Notes: generated from the sequence alone by a model not told the origin. A DNA stretch of 64,000 nt from an uncultured Oscillibacter sp. (GCA_910576865.1 CAJTKE010000011.1:1-64000), one strand, 5' to 3'. Positions 40,356 to 49,322 are shown, numbered from the stretch's first letter. Program-made: numbers and translations.

Positions 40356-41870
40356 ATGGGTAAGAACTGTTGGATCGCGCTTCTGCTGGCCCTGGTGATG
40401 CTGGTGACCACCGTGCCCGCCTGCGCCTCCGAGGCTGTGGGCCTCAGCGTGAAAACTTACAGCGAGGAGGATTACGGCGGTCTGGCTCCTCCGCCGGAGG
40501 AAGAGCCCAAGGAGGCCGCCGGGCGTCCCGCCGGAGGCGATGACAGCGGCGGGCTTGCCCCGGACGCCCCCACCAAGCGGAAGCAGAACAGCGCCAGCGC
40601 CACGGCGGCTGTCCCCGGGAAGATTCCGGCCGGGATCTCCCTGATCACCGCCTCCCACCCGGCCTACCTTCTGGGCAGCGGCGGCGCGTTCCCCTCCTTC
40701 AATCCCACCCGGCAGGTCACCCGGGCCGAGGCGGCCCAGATGCTCTACCGGCTCCTGCCCCCCTCCACGCCGGTGCCCGGCGACACCTATGCCGACGTGC
40801 CCGAGGGCGCGTTCTACGCCGACGCGGTGAAAACCCTGGCGGGCCTGGGCGTGCTGGAGGCCCGGGACGGGATGCTGGACACCGGCCGGACCGTCACACG
40901 GGGGGAGTTCACCCGGTACATCGCCAGCTTCTTCCCCCTGCGGACCGACGCGGAGCTCTTCCCCGACGTGGCGGAGGACGACCCCGGCGCCCCCTTCATT
41001 CTCTCCGCCCGGGCCTACGGCTGGGCTCAGGGCGGGGCCGACGGGCTCTTCCACCCGGACGAGGACATCAACCGGGCGGCGGCGGTGACACTGCTGAACC
41101 GCTGCCTGGGCCGGACGGCGGACCGGGCCTACATCGACCGGAACCACCCCGTCTTCTATGTGGACGTGTCTCCCACCAGCTGGTATTACTACGACGTGTG
41201 CGAGGCCACCACCCCCCACCAGCACACCGCCTTCTCCGGCGGGGAGACCTGGGAATCCCACACTCCCAGGGCCGAGGTCCCCGAGGACGGCTTCCATCTG
41301 GTGGACGGCTGGCTGTACTATTATGACAGCGCCCAGGGCGATCTGGTCCGAAACGCCAGGGTTAAAAACCATGACTTCAACGACATGGGCCGCTTCACCA
41401 CCGGGAACAACGAGCTGGACTCCTGGCTCCACAAAATCGTCCTGGCCCACACCGACCCCTCCATGACCCAGGAGGAGATGCTCCGGGCCGTCTACCTCTA
41501 CACCCGGGACTCCTTCACCTACCTGCGCCGCCCGCCCTATGAGATGGGCGTGTATGACTACATGGAGACCGACGCCCTGCGCATCCTGGAGACGGGCTAC
41601 GGCAACTGCTACTGCTACGCCTCCCTGCTCTGGTACCTTACCCGCTGGATCGGCTACGAGTCCCTCATCTACAACGGCACCGTGGGCGTCCGGCGCTCCC
41701 CCCACAGCTGGGTGGAGATTGAGCTGAACGGGAAGACCTACATCTTCGACGCGGAGCTGGAAATGGCCTACCGCCGGAAGAAGCGCTTCGACGTCAACCT
41801 CTACAAGTTCTACGACGCCGGAAACAGCTGGAACTACCGCCGCCCCAAAATTGGCGGGGCCGCGGTCTGA
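40356..41870 (+). CDS. Secreted SLH-domain protein with transglutaminase-like protease domain
   Basis: A 504-residue exported protein. The signal peptide covers about 1-25 (LLLALVMLVTTVPACAS). A low-complexity linker (30-90) follows, then three S-layer-homology repeats (about 95-265) that would bind cell-wall polymers. The C-terminal half (about 330-490) is a transglutaminase-like domain with an intact triad: Cys418 (GYGNCYCYASLL), His450 (SPHSWVEIE) and Asp465 (IFDAELEM). Such domains act as peptidases or cross-linking enzymes. It follows the acyltransferase pair after 36 bp with AAAGGAG. SLH domains need pyruvylated wall polymer, whose enzymes lie elsewhere. Confidence 0.85.
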   Translation: MGKNCWIALLLALVMLVTTVPACASEAVGLSVKTYSEEDYGGLAPPPEEEPKEAAGRPAGGDDSGGLAPDAPTKRKQNSASATAAVPGKIPAGISLITASHPAYLLGSGGAFPSFNPTRQVTRAEAAQMLYRLLPPSTPVPGDTYADVPEGAFYADAVKTLAGLGVLEARDGMLDTGRTVTRGEFTRYIASFFPLRTDAELFPDVAEDDPGAPFILSARAYGWAQGGADGLFHPDEDINRAAAVTLLNRCLGRTADRAYIDRNHPVFYVDVSPTSWYYYDVCEATTPHQHTAFSGGETWESHTPRAEVPEDGFHLVDGWLYYYDSAQGDLVRNARVKNHDFNDMGRFTTGNNELDSWLHKIVLAHTDPSMTQEEMLRAVYLYTRDSFTYLRRPPYEMGVYDYMETDALRILETGYGNCYCYASLLWYLTRWIGYESLIYNGTVGVRRSPHSWVEIELNGKTYIFDAELEMAYRRKKRFDVNLYKFYDAGNSWNYRRPKIGGAAV

Positions 41871-41905
41871 GACAGACCGATACAAAATAAAGGAGAGCCG
41901 ACCAA

Positions 41906-42544
41906 ATGATGAAGCATTTCAGGAACATTCTGCTCTGCGCCACGCTGCTGTGCGCCCTGTGCGCCTGCGGCGGAGGCCAGACCCCGCCGCCCGCCGCCCC
42001 TCAGAACACCGAGGAGCCGGCGGTCCAGGCCGAACAGCCCGCCCCCGAGAAGGCAGCGGCGCCGGAGACCCCGGAGGCCCCGCCGGAGACCCCGGAACAG
42101 CCGGAGGATTCCGCCGGGGACGCCGAGCCTCCCGCCGGAAAAGAGGAGACACCGGAAGCCCCGGAGCAGCCTCCCGAGGAGACCGGGAAGCCCGCCGCCC
42201 CGGCGGAAAAGCCCAAGAAGGATCCCCCCGCCCCCAAGCAGACCGACAAGCCGGAGGTCAAGCCCGAACCGAAACCGGAGCCTGAGCCCGAGCCCGCTCC
42301 CGCCGAAAAGCCGGAGCCTGAGCCTGCACCGGAGCCCGCTCCGGCGGCGGACCCCAAGACCGTGGCCCAGGGGCTGGTGGGCCGTCCTGTCAGCGAGCTC
42401 TACGCCGCCATCGGCCGTCCCATCTCCTCCGACTACGCCCCCAGCTGCCTGATCGACGGAGAGGACGGGGAGCTGATTTACGACGGCTTTGTGGTCTACA
42501 CGGAAAAGGGCGCGGATTATGAGACGGTCTACGCCGTGTTCTGA
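41906..42544 (+). CDS. Pro/Glu-rich lipoprotein
   Basis: A 212-residue lipoprotein. The signal ends at the Cys of LCALCACGGG (about residue 21). Residues 25-148 are almost wholly Pro, Glu, Ala and Lys, with PEPKPEPEPEPAP-like repeats, an extended wall-spanning spacer. The last 60 residues form a small compact domain (GLVGRPVSELYAAIGRPIS then LIYDGFVVYT) that I do not recognise. AAGGAG precedes the ATG. It is flanked by two other envelope proteins in the same direction and probably belongs to their operon. Its function is unknown. Confidence 0.75.
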   Translation: MMKHFRNILLCATLLCALCACGGGQTPPPAAPQNTEEPAVQAEQPAPEKAAAPETPEAPPETPEQPEDSAGDAEPPAGKEETPEAPEQPPEETGKPAAPAEKPKKDPPAPKQTDKPEVKPEPKPEPEPEPAPAEKPEPEPAPEPAPAADPKTVAQGLVGRPVSELYAAIGRPISSDYAPSCLIDGEDGELIYDGFVVYTEKGADYETVYAVF

Positions 42545-42565
42545 CCAGTGGAGGATACCGCGCTC

Positions 42566-44998
42566 ATGAATCGAAAGCTCATTCCGGCCGGAGCCGCCAT
42601 CCTCGCGCTGGCGGCTCTGGCCTTGGCCACCGCTTACTTTTACATACCCGGCGGCGTCCGCCCCGTTTTTGACGAGGGAGTCATCCGCGTCTGCATGAAC
42701 GGGGACGGGACCTTGGAGCTGGACTGGCCGGAGGCCCGGCTGGAGGGCCGGACCGCTGCGCCGCCGGAGGACGAAGACGAGGTCCCGCCGGAGGGCGGAA
42801 CAGACCAGCCTCCGGCAGAGGACGGGGAGTCCGTCGTGTTCTACGACCTGGAGGTCAAAAGCGGGGACAACCATATCCAGAAAGCAATCAGCTATACCGG
42901 CGCTTCTCCGGGCAAGCTCTCCCTGCCCATGACGGTCCGGGTCCACGCCGTGGCGGAGGGGAAAAACCTCCTGGGCATGACCCGGGTGCTGTCCGGCCAG
43001 ACCCTGGCGGCGGAGATCGCCGACCCGGGCCTCTCCGCCCCGGAGGCGGTGGGCGTGCCGGAGCCGGGGAGGCTGACCCTCTCCTGGACCCAGACGGGGC
43101 CTGCACCCGGCTTTTACGAGGTCTCCGCCCTGGAGAACGGACAGACCGTCCGCACCATCACCGCCAACGGGAAAAACGTGAACCTGAAGGTCAGCAAACG
43201 GGACGGGGACCTCACCCTGCCCGGCTACGGCCACCCGCTGGAGGTCCACGTCCGGGCGGCGGTCCAGGGGGACGGCTACGTCCTCTGCGGCCCCCAGTCC
43301 AACCTCATCTCCGTGGAGCGGCAGGACCTGCTGGGCTATGACCTGAATCCCCTCTGCCTGGAGACCGAGCCCCGGGTCTGCACCCTGGAGTGGGACGAGA
43401 CCAAGGGGGAGGGCTACCGGCTCTACGAGAGGATCGGGGAGGAGTGGGTCCTGCTGGACACCTTCGAGCCGGCGGAGACCCTCACCTGTGAGCTGGGCCG
43501 CCTGGGCTCCGGGTCCAGCCACTCCTACATGGTGGAGGCAACGGACGGCGGCGGCGGCGTGCTCTCCGTGGAGACGCTGCTCTTCCAGGCCTCCGTGGAC
43601 CCGCTGTACGCCACCATCTGGCCCATCATTGAACAGCCCTTCCATGAGCAGGCTGACGGGGAGTCCGCCGCCCTGGGGAAGATTCCCGGGGGAACCGCCC
43701 TGTGCGTGCTGGAGGAGAGCGGGGACTGGTTCCGGGTCCGGTACAAGGACCAGTACGGCTGGGTGGACAGCCGGTTCTGCATGATCAACCTCCCCGAGTA
43801 CGTGGGAGACCACTGCGCCTATGACATCGCCAACAGCTACCGCTCCGTCTTCAAGGTCCACGAAAACCCCATCGCCCTGATTACGGATCAGGTGGTCCAG
43901 GGCTTCGAGCACATCCGGACGGAGGACGAGCAATTCCTGGTTCCCTACCTCTACCCCTGCGCCAAGAAGCTCCTCAGCGCCGCCCAGGCGGCGGAGGCCG
44001 ACGGCTACAGGCTGAAGATCTACGAGGCCTTCCGCCCCAACGAGGCCACCCGCTTCCTCTACGACACCACCGCCGGGCAATTGGAGCTGGCGGCGCTGGT
44101 CTACAGCTATGAGGACGCGGAGGGCGAGCCCCTGGGCGAGGACGAGGACCCCCGGGCCCTGGACCCCGTCACCGGCTGGGAGGTGGACCTGTCCGACGGG
44201 CTTCTGATCGACCCGGAGACCGGGGAGAAGATCAGCCGGGAGGACCTGGCCCTGCGCCAGGCGGAGGAGGCCGAGGAAGCGGCCCAGGAGGGCGAGGGCC
44301 CCGTCATCCAGGACCCGGACGGGCAGTTCATGATGCCCGCGCCCCAGCCGGGGGAGGAACAGCCCTTCTTCACCCTGCCGGAGGAGGGCGAGGGCGGCAG
44401 CCTGGACCCGGAGGCACAGCCCGCCCCTGAGACGCCCCCGGCGCAGCAGCCCCCGGCGGAGGCCCAAACCCCGGCGGAAGAGTCCCCCGGAGAGGGCGAA
44501 CCGGCGGAGGGCGAGCCCGAGGACGGAGAAGAAGCCCCGGAGACCTATTTCTCCATCATGACCAACAACGGGCGGTTCGGCCTGGGCAGCTTCCTGGCCC
44601 GGGTGGCCTCCGCCCACAACCGGGGCATCGCCCTGGATCTGACCCTGGAGAAAATCAACAGCGGCGAAGAGCTGGAAATGCAGAGCGCCATCCACGACCT
44701 GAGCTGGTACTCCGCCGCCTACCTGAACAACGACAACGCCAAGCTCCTGGAGAAGTACATGACGGCCACGGGAATGCGGGGCCTCAGCTCCGAGTGGTGG
44801 CACTTCCAGGACGACGAGACCCGGGAGGCCATCGGCCTGACCAGCTATCTGTTCAAGGGCGTGAACATGGGCGGCTGGACCAGGGACGACCAGGGCTGGC
44901 GCTACCGGAACGAGGACGGCGGCATCCTGAAAGGGACCTCCTTCACGGCGGACGGGAAGCGCTACACGGCGGACCAGGACGGCTACGTCCGGGAGTGA
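42566..44998 (+). CDS. Membrane-anchored VanX-like (M15D) dipeptidase with SH3 domain and a large acidic insertion
   Basis: An 810-residue protein. One N-terminal helix (about 5-25) anchors it outside the cell. Residues 45-350 look like Ig/fibronectin-type domains, and about 355-410 an SH3-like domain (GDWFRVRYKDQYGWVDSRF). The M15D catalytic site follows: Arg490 (IYEAFRP), then His684 and Asp691 (SAHNRGIALD), then Glu743 and His746 (EWWH). VanX has about 45 residues between the Arg and the first His; here there are 194, because an acidic Pro/Glu-rich stretch interrupts the domain. The last 45 residues resemble a wall-binding repeat (GWRYRNEDGG). All zinc and catalytic residues remain. The target is probably D-Ala-D-Ala or a wall peptide. 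Start at 42566 follows GGAGGA. Confidence 0.82.
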   Translation: MNRKLIPAGAAILALAALALATAYFYIPGGVRPVFDEGVIRVCMNGDGTLELDWPEARLEGRTAAPPEDEDEVPPEGGTDQPPAEDGESVVFYDLEVKSGDNHIQKAISYTGASPGKLSLPMTVRVHAVAEGKNLLGMTRVLSGQTLAAEIADPGLSAPEAVGVPEPGRLTLSWTQTGPAPGFYEVSALENGQTVRTITANGKNVNLKVSKRDGDLTLPGYGHPLEVHVRAAVQGDGYVLCGPQSNLISVERQDLLGYDLNPLCLETEPRVCTLEWDETKGEGYRLYERIGEEWVLLDTFEPAETLTCELGRLGSGSSHSYMVEATDGGGGVLSVETLLFQASVDPLYATIWPIIEQPFHEQADGESAALGKIPGGTALCVLEESGDWFRVRYKDQYGWVDSRFCMINLPEYVGDHCAYDIANSYRSVFKVHENPIALITDQVVQGFEHIRTEDEQFLVPYLYPCAKKLLSAAQAAEADGYRLKIYEAFRPNEATRFLYDTTAGQLELAALVYSYEDAEGEPLGEDEDPRALDPVTGWEVDLSDGLLIDPETGEKISREDLALRQAEEAEEAAQEGEGPVIQDPDGQFMMPAPQPGEEQPFFTLPEEGEGGSLDPEAQPAPETPPAQQPPAEAQTPAEESPGEGEPAEGEPEDGEEAPETYFSIMTNNGRFGLGSFLARVASAHNRGIALDLTLEKINSGEELEMQSAIHDLSWYSAAYLNNDNAKLLEKYMTATGMRGLSSEWWHFQDDETREAIGLTSYLFKGVNMGGWTRDDQGWRYRNEDGGILKGTSFTADGKRYTADQDGYVRE

Positions 44999-45011
44999 TA
45001 CACATGAAAGA

Positions 45012-45039
45012 AGAGCCTCCGGGATGACCCGGAGGCTCT
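45012..45039. terminator. Bidirectional terminator between dipeptidase and SLH genes
   Basis: A perfect 12-bp stem (AGAGCCTCCGGG with its complement) and an ATGA loop lie between two convergent genes, with short T stretches both ways. Confidence 0.8.
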
Positions 45040-45048
45040 TTCATGCTT

Positions 45049-47112
45049 TTACTGCCCGATGCTCACGCAGTAGCGGTGGAGGATCGCCGCCGCCTGACCC
45101 CGGGTGGCTCCGCCGGAGGGATTCAGCCGCCCGTCGCCGGTACCGTTGATCAGACCGCTGCCGTTGGCCCAGGACAGGGCGTCCTTGGCGTAGGAGGCGA
45201 TGGAACCCGCGTCGGGGAAGGTGCTCAGGTCCGCCAGCTTGACGACGAAAAAGCCCTTGTACTGGTTGTAGCGGTACAGGAAGGTGGCCATCTGTTCCCG
45301 GGTGATGGGGTCGTTGGGTCTGAACAGGCCGTCCGCGCCGCCGGTGGTGACGCCGGTGGCCGCGGCCCATTTCACCGCCTTCTCACAGTAGGACCCGGCG
45401 GCCACATCGCTGAAGCCCAGGCCGCTGACGGCGGGCTGGCCCTCCAGACGGTAGAGGATGGTCACCAGCTGGCCCCGGGTGATGGGGGCCTGGGGGTTGA
45501 ACTTTCCGCCGCCCACGCCGCTCATCAGGCCCTTCTGGCTGACATAGGCGATGTCGGCGGCGAAGGTGCTGCCGGAGGCCACGTCATTGAAGGTGGAGGG
45601 TCCGGCGGGGCGTGTGACGGTGAACTGGACGGTCAGCTTCGCCTGCTCCGTGTTGCTGTTGAACTCGATGATCCCGTCGTATTTGTTGGCCGGCAGGCCC
45701 GTCCGGGGACGGATGTTCAGGGTCATGCTTCCGCCGGCGGTCAGTACCGTCTGGGGCAGGGCGCTGATCTCATAGCTGTAGGAGGTGGGCTGGGTCATCA
45801 GAAGGGAGGAATCGGTGTTGTTTTTCAGGGTGATCGTCTGGTAGGTGAGGGCGGTGTACCCCTCCTCGGCGGTGCCAAAGTTCAAAGAGGCGGGCTCCAC
45901 GCTCAGGGGCGCCAGCTTCTTTTCAACAGCCACGGTGGCCTTGAAGCTGGCCGTGGCGCCCTCCCGGGTCTGGAAGACGATGGTGTCGGTGTAGGTGCCG
46001 ATGGCCAGTCCCTTTTTGGGGACGATCTTGTAGTCGGTCTTCTCCCCGTTTTTCAGCGTGATGGATTCGCTGTTCACGGCGGTGACCGTAAAGTGGTCGT
46101 TCCCCTTGACTCCGTCCATCCGGACGTCGGAGGCGCCTTTGTTCTGGACGGTCACGGTGACCTCTTTTTCCTTGGCGGTCTTTTCCTCATAGCCCTCGGA
46201 CAGCTTGCCCAGGTCCTTGGACGTGGGGTCCACGGAGATGGAGTAGTTGGAGTCCACCACCTGGGCGTAGACGGGAATCGAGATGGTATACGAGCCGGTT
46301 CCCTCCACGAAGGAGGCGTAGACCGTGAAGGTCGAGTTATAGGTGCCCGTGCTGCTGGTGCTGTCCAGCCGCAGGGTCACGGTGGTGGAGCTTCCCGCGC
46401 TCAGTGTGCCGGTGGCGCCGGAGATCACCGTGTAGTAGTTCCCCACGGAGGGAGAGCTGAGGGTCATGGCGTACTTGGTCCGGTTGGTAATGGTGAAGGT
46501 CCGGGTCAGGTCGTTGGTGGAGCCCTTCGCCTGTTTTCCGAAGTCCACGGAGGAGGAATAGCCGAGGTCACTGCTGCCGGGGGTGGTGGGCTTGTTTTCC
46601 TCCTCCAGCGCTTTCTGGGCATCGTCCAACGCTTTCTGGGCGTTTGTTACGGCTTTTTTCGCATCCTCCAAAGCCTCTTCTTTTTCGCTGATATTTGCTG
46701 TTGCTTTAGCATCTGTAAGGTTTCTGTCTGCTTCATCAAGTTTTTCTTTTGATAACTGATACTCACTTTGAGCCTTATCCCAGTTGTCTTTCAATGTACT
46801 CAGAGTATCTTGATTAGCAGCGTCGCCTTTCCCTCCTTCCGCATCATAGGCAGCTTTTGCATCATCCACTGCGTCTTGCGCTTCTTTTTCCACCCTTTTT
46901 GCTTCGTCAAAAGCATCCTGATAGGTCTTTACAGAAGCGTTCGCCTCATCCAAGGCATCCTGCGCTTCTTTCTGCGTCGATTTTGCTCTTTCCAGCGCCA
47001 ATTCCAATTCCGTAATGCTCTCCCCCGCGGCGGCGGCGGGCACGACGGCGAGGCTGGCCAGCAGGCACAGCGTCATCAACAAAGCCAACAACCGATTTAT
47101 ACGTCTCATCAT
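45049..47112 (-). CDS. SLH-anchored surface protein with coiled coil and three ASH-like domains
   Basis: A 687-residue exported protein. A signal peptide (about 1-28) is followed by a coiled coil (about 30-165) of heptads rich in Ala, Lys, Glu and Asp. Then come three beta-sandwich repeats of roughly 100 residues that start like SVDFGKQA, SKDLGKLS and SLNFGTAE (choice-of-anchor D/ASH type). Three SLH repeats (about 500-687) anchor it to the wall. The coiled-coil DNA (about 46600-47010) is strikingly AT-rich compared with the rest of the gene, so the gene looks mosaic. The start at 47112 (Met-Met) is preceded by GAGGAAAGGA. Function is probably structural or adhesive; no enzyme motif is seen. 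Confidence 0.85.
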   Translation of the reverse strand: MMRRINRLLALLMTLCLLASLAVVPAAAAGESITELELALERAKSTQKEAQDALDEANASVKTYQDAFDEAKRVEKEAQDAVDDAKAAYDAEGGKGDAANQDTLSTLKDNWDKAQSEYQLSKEKLDEADRNLTDAKATANISEKEEALEDAKKAVTNAQKALDDAQKALEEENKPTTPGSSDLGYSSSVDFGKQAKGSTNDLTRTFTITNRTKYAMTLSSPSVGNYYTVISGATGTLSAGSSTTVTLRLDSTSSTGTYNSTFTVYASFVEGTGSYTISIPVYAQVVDSNYSISVDPTSKDLGKLSEGYEEKTAKEKEVTVTVQNKGASDVRMDGVKGNDHFTVTAVNSESITLKNGEKTDYKIVPKKGLAIGTYTDTIVFQTREGATASFKATVAVEKKLAPLSVEPASLNFGTAEEGYTALTYQTITLKNNTDSSLLMTQPTSYSYEISALPQTVLTAGGSMTLNIRPRTGLPANKYDGIIEFNSNTEQAKLTVQFTVTRPAGPSTFNDVASGSTFAADIAYVSQKGLMSGVGGGKFNPQAPITRGQLVTILYRLEGQPAVSGLGFSDVAAGSYCEKAVKWAAATGVTTGGADGLFRPNDPITREQMATFLYRYNQYKGFFVVKLADLSTFPDAGSIASYAKDALSWANGSGLINGTGDGRLNPSGGATRGQAAAILHRYCVSIGQ

Positions 47113-47162
47113 GTATCCAGTATCCTTTCCTCGTTTTTCGGGGGCCATGCCCCCTGTGCCCT

Positions 47163-47191
47163 ACTTTACCACGTTCCATTCCAAAATACAA
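47163..47191 (-). promoter_or_regulatory. Putative promoter of the SLH coiled-coil gene
   Basis: TTGTAT (47191-47186), 17 bp, TAAAGT (47168-47163) on the minus strand. A small GGGG/CCCC hairpin (47140-47153) follows in the leader. Confidence 0.5.
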
Positions 47192-47210
47192 GCACCTGTT
47201 GCCGTGGAAA

Positions 47211-47242
47211 AAACCGGCGCCCACAGATATGGGCGCCGGTTT
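47211..47242 (-). terminator. Terminator of groESL
   Basis: A perfect 13-bp stem (47211-47223 with 47230-47242), CAGATA loop, and a run of T on the minus strand side. Confidence 0.9.
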
Positions 47243-47262
47243 CTGTCGGTTTCAGGCGGAGA

Positions 47263-48885
47263 TCAATACATGCCGCCCATGTCGGGCGCGGCGGGGGCGG
47301 GGGCGGGAGGCTCGGGCTTGTCGGCAACCAGGGACTCGGTGGTCAGCACCATGCCGGCCACGGATGCGGCGTTCTCCAGAGCGCTGCGGGTCACCTTGGC
47401 GGGGTCGATGATGCCGGAGGCCACCATGTCGCAGTATTCCTCCTTGTAGGCGTCGAAGCCGTATCCCTTCTCGCCGGAGCGGACTTTCTCCAGGATGACG
47501 GAGCCGTCCAGGCCCGCGTTGGCGGCGATCTGGCGGATGGGGGCCTCCAGGGCCTTGGCCACGATGCGGACGCCGGTCTTCTCGTCGCCCTCCACGCCGT
47601 TCACCAGGGCTTCCACGGCGGGGATGACGTTCACGAAGATGGTGCCGCCGCCGGCCACCACGCCCTCTTCCACAGCGGCCCGGGTGGCGTTCAAAGCGTC
47701 CTCGATGCGGAGCTTCTTCTCCTTCATCTCGGTCTCGGTGGCCGCGCCGACCTTGATGACGGCCACGCCGCCGGCCAGCTTCGCCAGACGCTCCTGGAGC
47801 TTTTCCTTGTCATAGTCGCTGGTGGTGTTGGCAATCTGGGAGCGGATCTGGGCCACACGATCCTTGATGGCCTGAGAGTCGCCCGCGCCGTCCACGATGG
47901 TGGTGTTCTCCTTGGTCACCTTCACCTGACGGGCACGGCCCAGCAGGGAGATGTCGGCGGTCTTGAGCTCCAGGCCCACTTCCTCGCTGACCACGGTGCC
48001 GCCGGTGAGGACGGCGATGTCCTGGAGCATCTCCTTGCGGCGGTCGCCGAAGCCGGGGGCCTTGACGCACACAACATTCAGGGTGCCCCGGAGACGGTTG
48101 ACGATCAGGGTGCTGAGAGCCTCGCCCTCCACGTCCTCGGCGATGATGAGGAGCTTCTTGCCGGACTGGACCAGCTGCTCCAGCAGGGGCAGGATGTCGG
48201 AGATGACGGAAATCTTCTTGTCGGTGATCAGGATATAGGCGTCGTCAACAACGGCCTCCATTTTCTCCATGTCGGTGGCCATGTAGGGGGTGATATAGCC
48301 CCGGTCGAACTGCATGCCCTCCACGACCTCGCTGTAGGTCTCGGCGGTCTTGGATTCCTCGATGGTGATGACGCCGTCGGCGGAGACCTTCTCCATGGCG
48401 TCGGCAATCAGCTTGCCGATTTCCTCGTCGCCGGAGGAGACGGCGCCCACCCGGGCGATGTCCTTGGAGCCGTCCACGGTCTTGGCCAGCTTTTTGACCT
48501 CGGCCACCGCGGCCTCCACGGCCTTGGCCATGCCCTTCTTGACCACGATGGGGTTGGCCCCGGCGGCCAGATTCTTCAGGCCCTCGCCGATCATGGCCTG
48601 GGCCAGGAGGGTGGCGGTGGTGGTTCCGTCTCCGGCCACGTCGTTGGTCTTGGTGGAGACTTCCTTCACCAGCTGAGCGCCCATGTTCTCAAAGGGGTCG
48701 TCCAGTTCGATTTCCTTGGCGATGGTCACGCCGTCGTTGGTGATCAGGGGCGCGCCGTATTTCTTGTCCAGAACCACGTTCCGGCCCTTGGGGCCCAGGG
48801 TGATCTTGACGGTATCGGCCAGAGTGTTGACGCCGGTTTCCAGCGCCTTGCGGGCATCCTCGCCGCGCTTGATGAGTTTGGACAT
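47263..48885 (-). CDS. groEL: Chaperonin GroEL (60 kDa)
   Basis: A 540-residue chaperonin subunit that forms the double-ring folding chamber with GroES. It has the ATP-binding GDGTTTATLLAQAM, the hinge and apical regions, and AAVEEGVVAGGGT. The C-terminal tail reads PAPAAPDMGGMY: a Pro/Ala stretch and a final Tyr replace the long Gly-Gly-Met repeat of many GroELs. It follows groES by 40 bp and is under the same CIRCE operator. Confidence 0.98.
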   Translation of the reverse strand: MSKLIKRGEDARKALETGVNTLADTVKITLGPKGRNVVLDKKYGAPLITNDGVTIAKEIELDDPFENMGAQLVKEVSTKTNDVAGDGTTTATLLAQAMIGEGLKNLAAGANPIVVKKGMAKAVEAAVAEVKKLAKTVDGSKDIARVGAVSSGDEEIGKLIADAMEKVSADGVITIEESKTAETYSEVVEGMQFDRGYITPYMATDMEKMEAVVDDAYILITDKKISVISDILPLLEQLVQSGKKLLIIAEDVEGEALSTLIVNRLRGTLNVVCVKAPGFGDRRKEMLQDIAVLTGGTVVSEEVGLELKTADISLLGRARQVKVTKENTTIVDGAGDSQAIKDRVAQIRSQIANTTSDYDKEKLQERLAKLAGGVAVIKVGAATETEMKEKKLRIEDALNATRAAVEEGVVAGGGTIFVNVIPAVEALVNGVEGDEKTGVRIVAKALEAPIRQIAANAGLDGSVILEKVRSGEKGYGFDAYKEEYCDMVASGIIDPAKVTRSALENAASVAGMVLTTESLVADKPEPPAPAPAAPDMGGMY

Positions 48886-48925
48886 AATAAATCGTTACCT
48901 CCCGATGATTTGAAAAATGAAGTGG

Positions 48926-49210
48926 TTACTCGACGATGGCCAGAATGTCGTTCTGCCGCACAACCACGTACTCGACTTCCTCCAGGGTGACCTTGGTGCC
49001 GGCGTACTGGCTGGTGATGACCTTGTCTCCGGGCTTCACGGTCATGGTGACTTCCTTGCCGTCCACGGTGCCGCCGGGGCCCACGGAGATGACTTCGGCC
49101 ACGGAGGGCTTCTCCTTGGCGGAGCCGGTGAGGATGATGCCGCCCTTGGTGGTCTCCTCGGTCTCCACCATCTTCAGGATGACGCGGTCTGCGAGCGGGG
49201 TGAGTTTCAT
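48926..49210 (-). CDS. groES: Co-chaperonin GroES (10 kDa)
   Basis: A 94-residue co-chaperonin that caps the GroEL ring. It begins MKLTPLADRVILKM and has the mobile-loop region ETEETTKGGIIL that contacts GroEL. The ribosome site is AAGGAGG. It is first in the groESL operon, downstream of a CIRCE element. Confidence 0.98.
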   Translation of the reverse strand: MKLTPLADRVILKMVETEETTKGGIILTGSAKEKPSVAEVISVGPGGTVDGKEVTMTVKPGDKVITSQYAGTKVTLEEVEYVVVRQNDILAIVE

Positions 49211-49258
49211 AATGGGTTCCTCCTTGAAATATGAAAATTTGAAAAAACGTAATCACTG

Positions 49259-49285
49259 TTAGCACTCAAATACCAGGAGTGCTAA
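49259..49285. promoter_or_regulatory. CIRCE operator of groESL
   Basis: TTAGCACTC and GAGTGCTAA separated by 9 bases: an exact match to the HrcA-binding consensus. It lies just downstream of the promoter's -10 box. Confidence 0.97.
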
Positions 49286-49293
49286 CAGTGATT

Positions 49294-49322
49294 ATCATAG
49301 TACAGCCGCCCCCGTTTGTAAA
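49294..49322 (-). promoter_or_regulatory. Promoter of groESL
   Basis: TTTACA (49322-49317), 17 bp, TATGAT (49299-49294) on the minus strand, followed at once by CIRCE. Confidence 0.8.

Noticed and set aside
41980..42360. The repetitive Pro/Glu codons as a tandem repeat or CRISPR-like array
   Set aside because: The repeats are short, irregular and in frame inside a coding gene, without constant repeat and spacer lengths.
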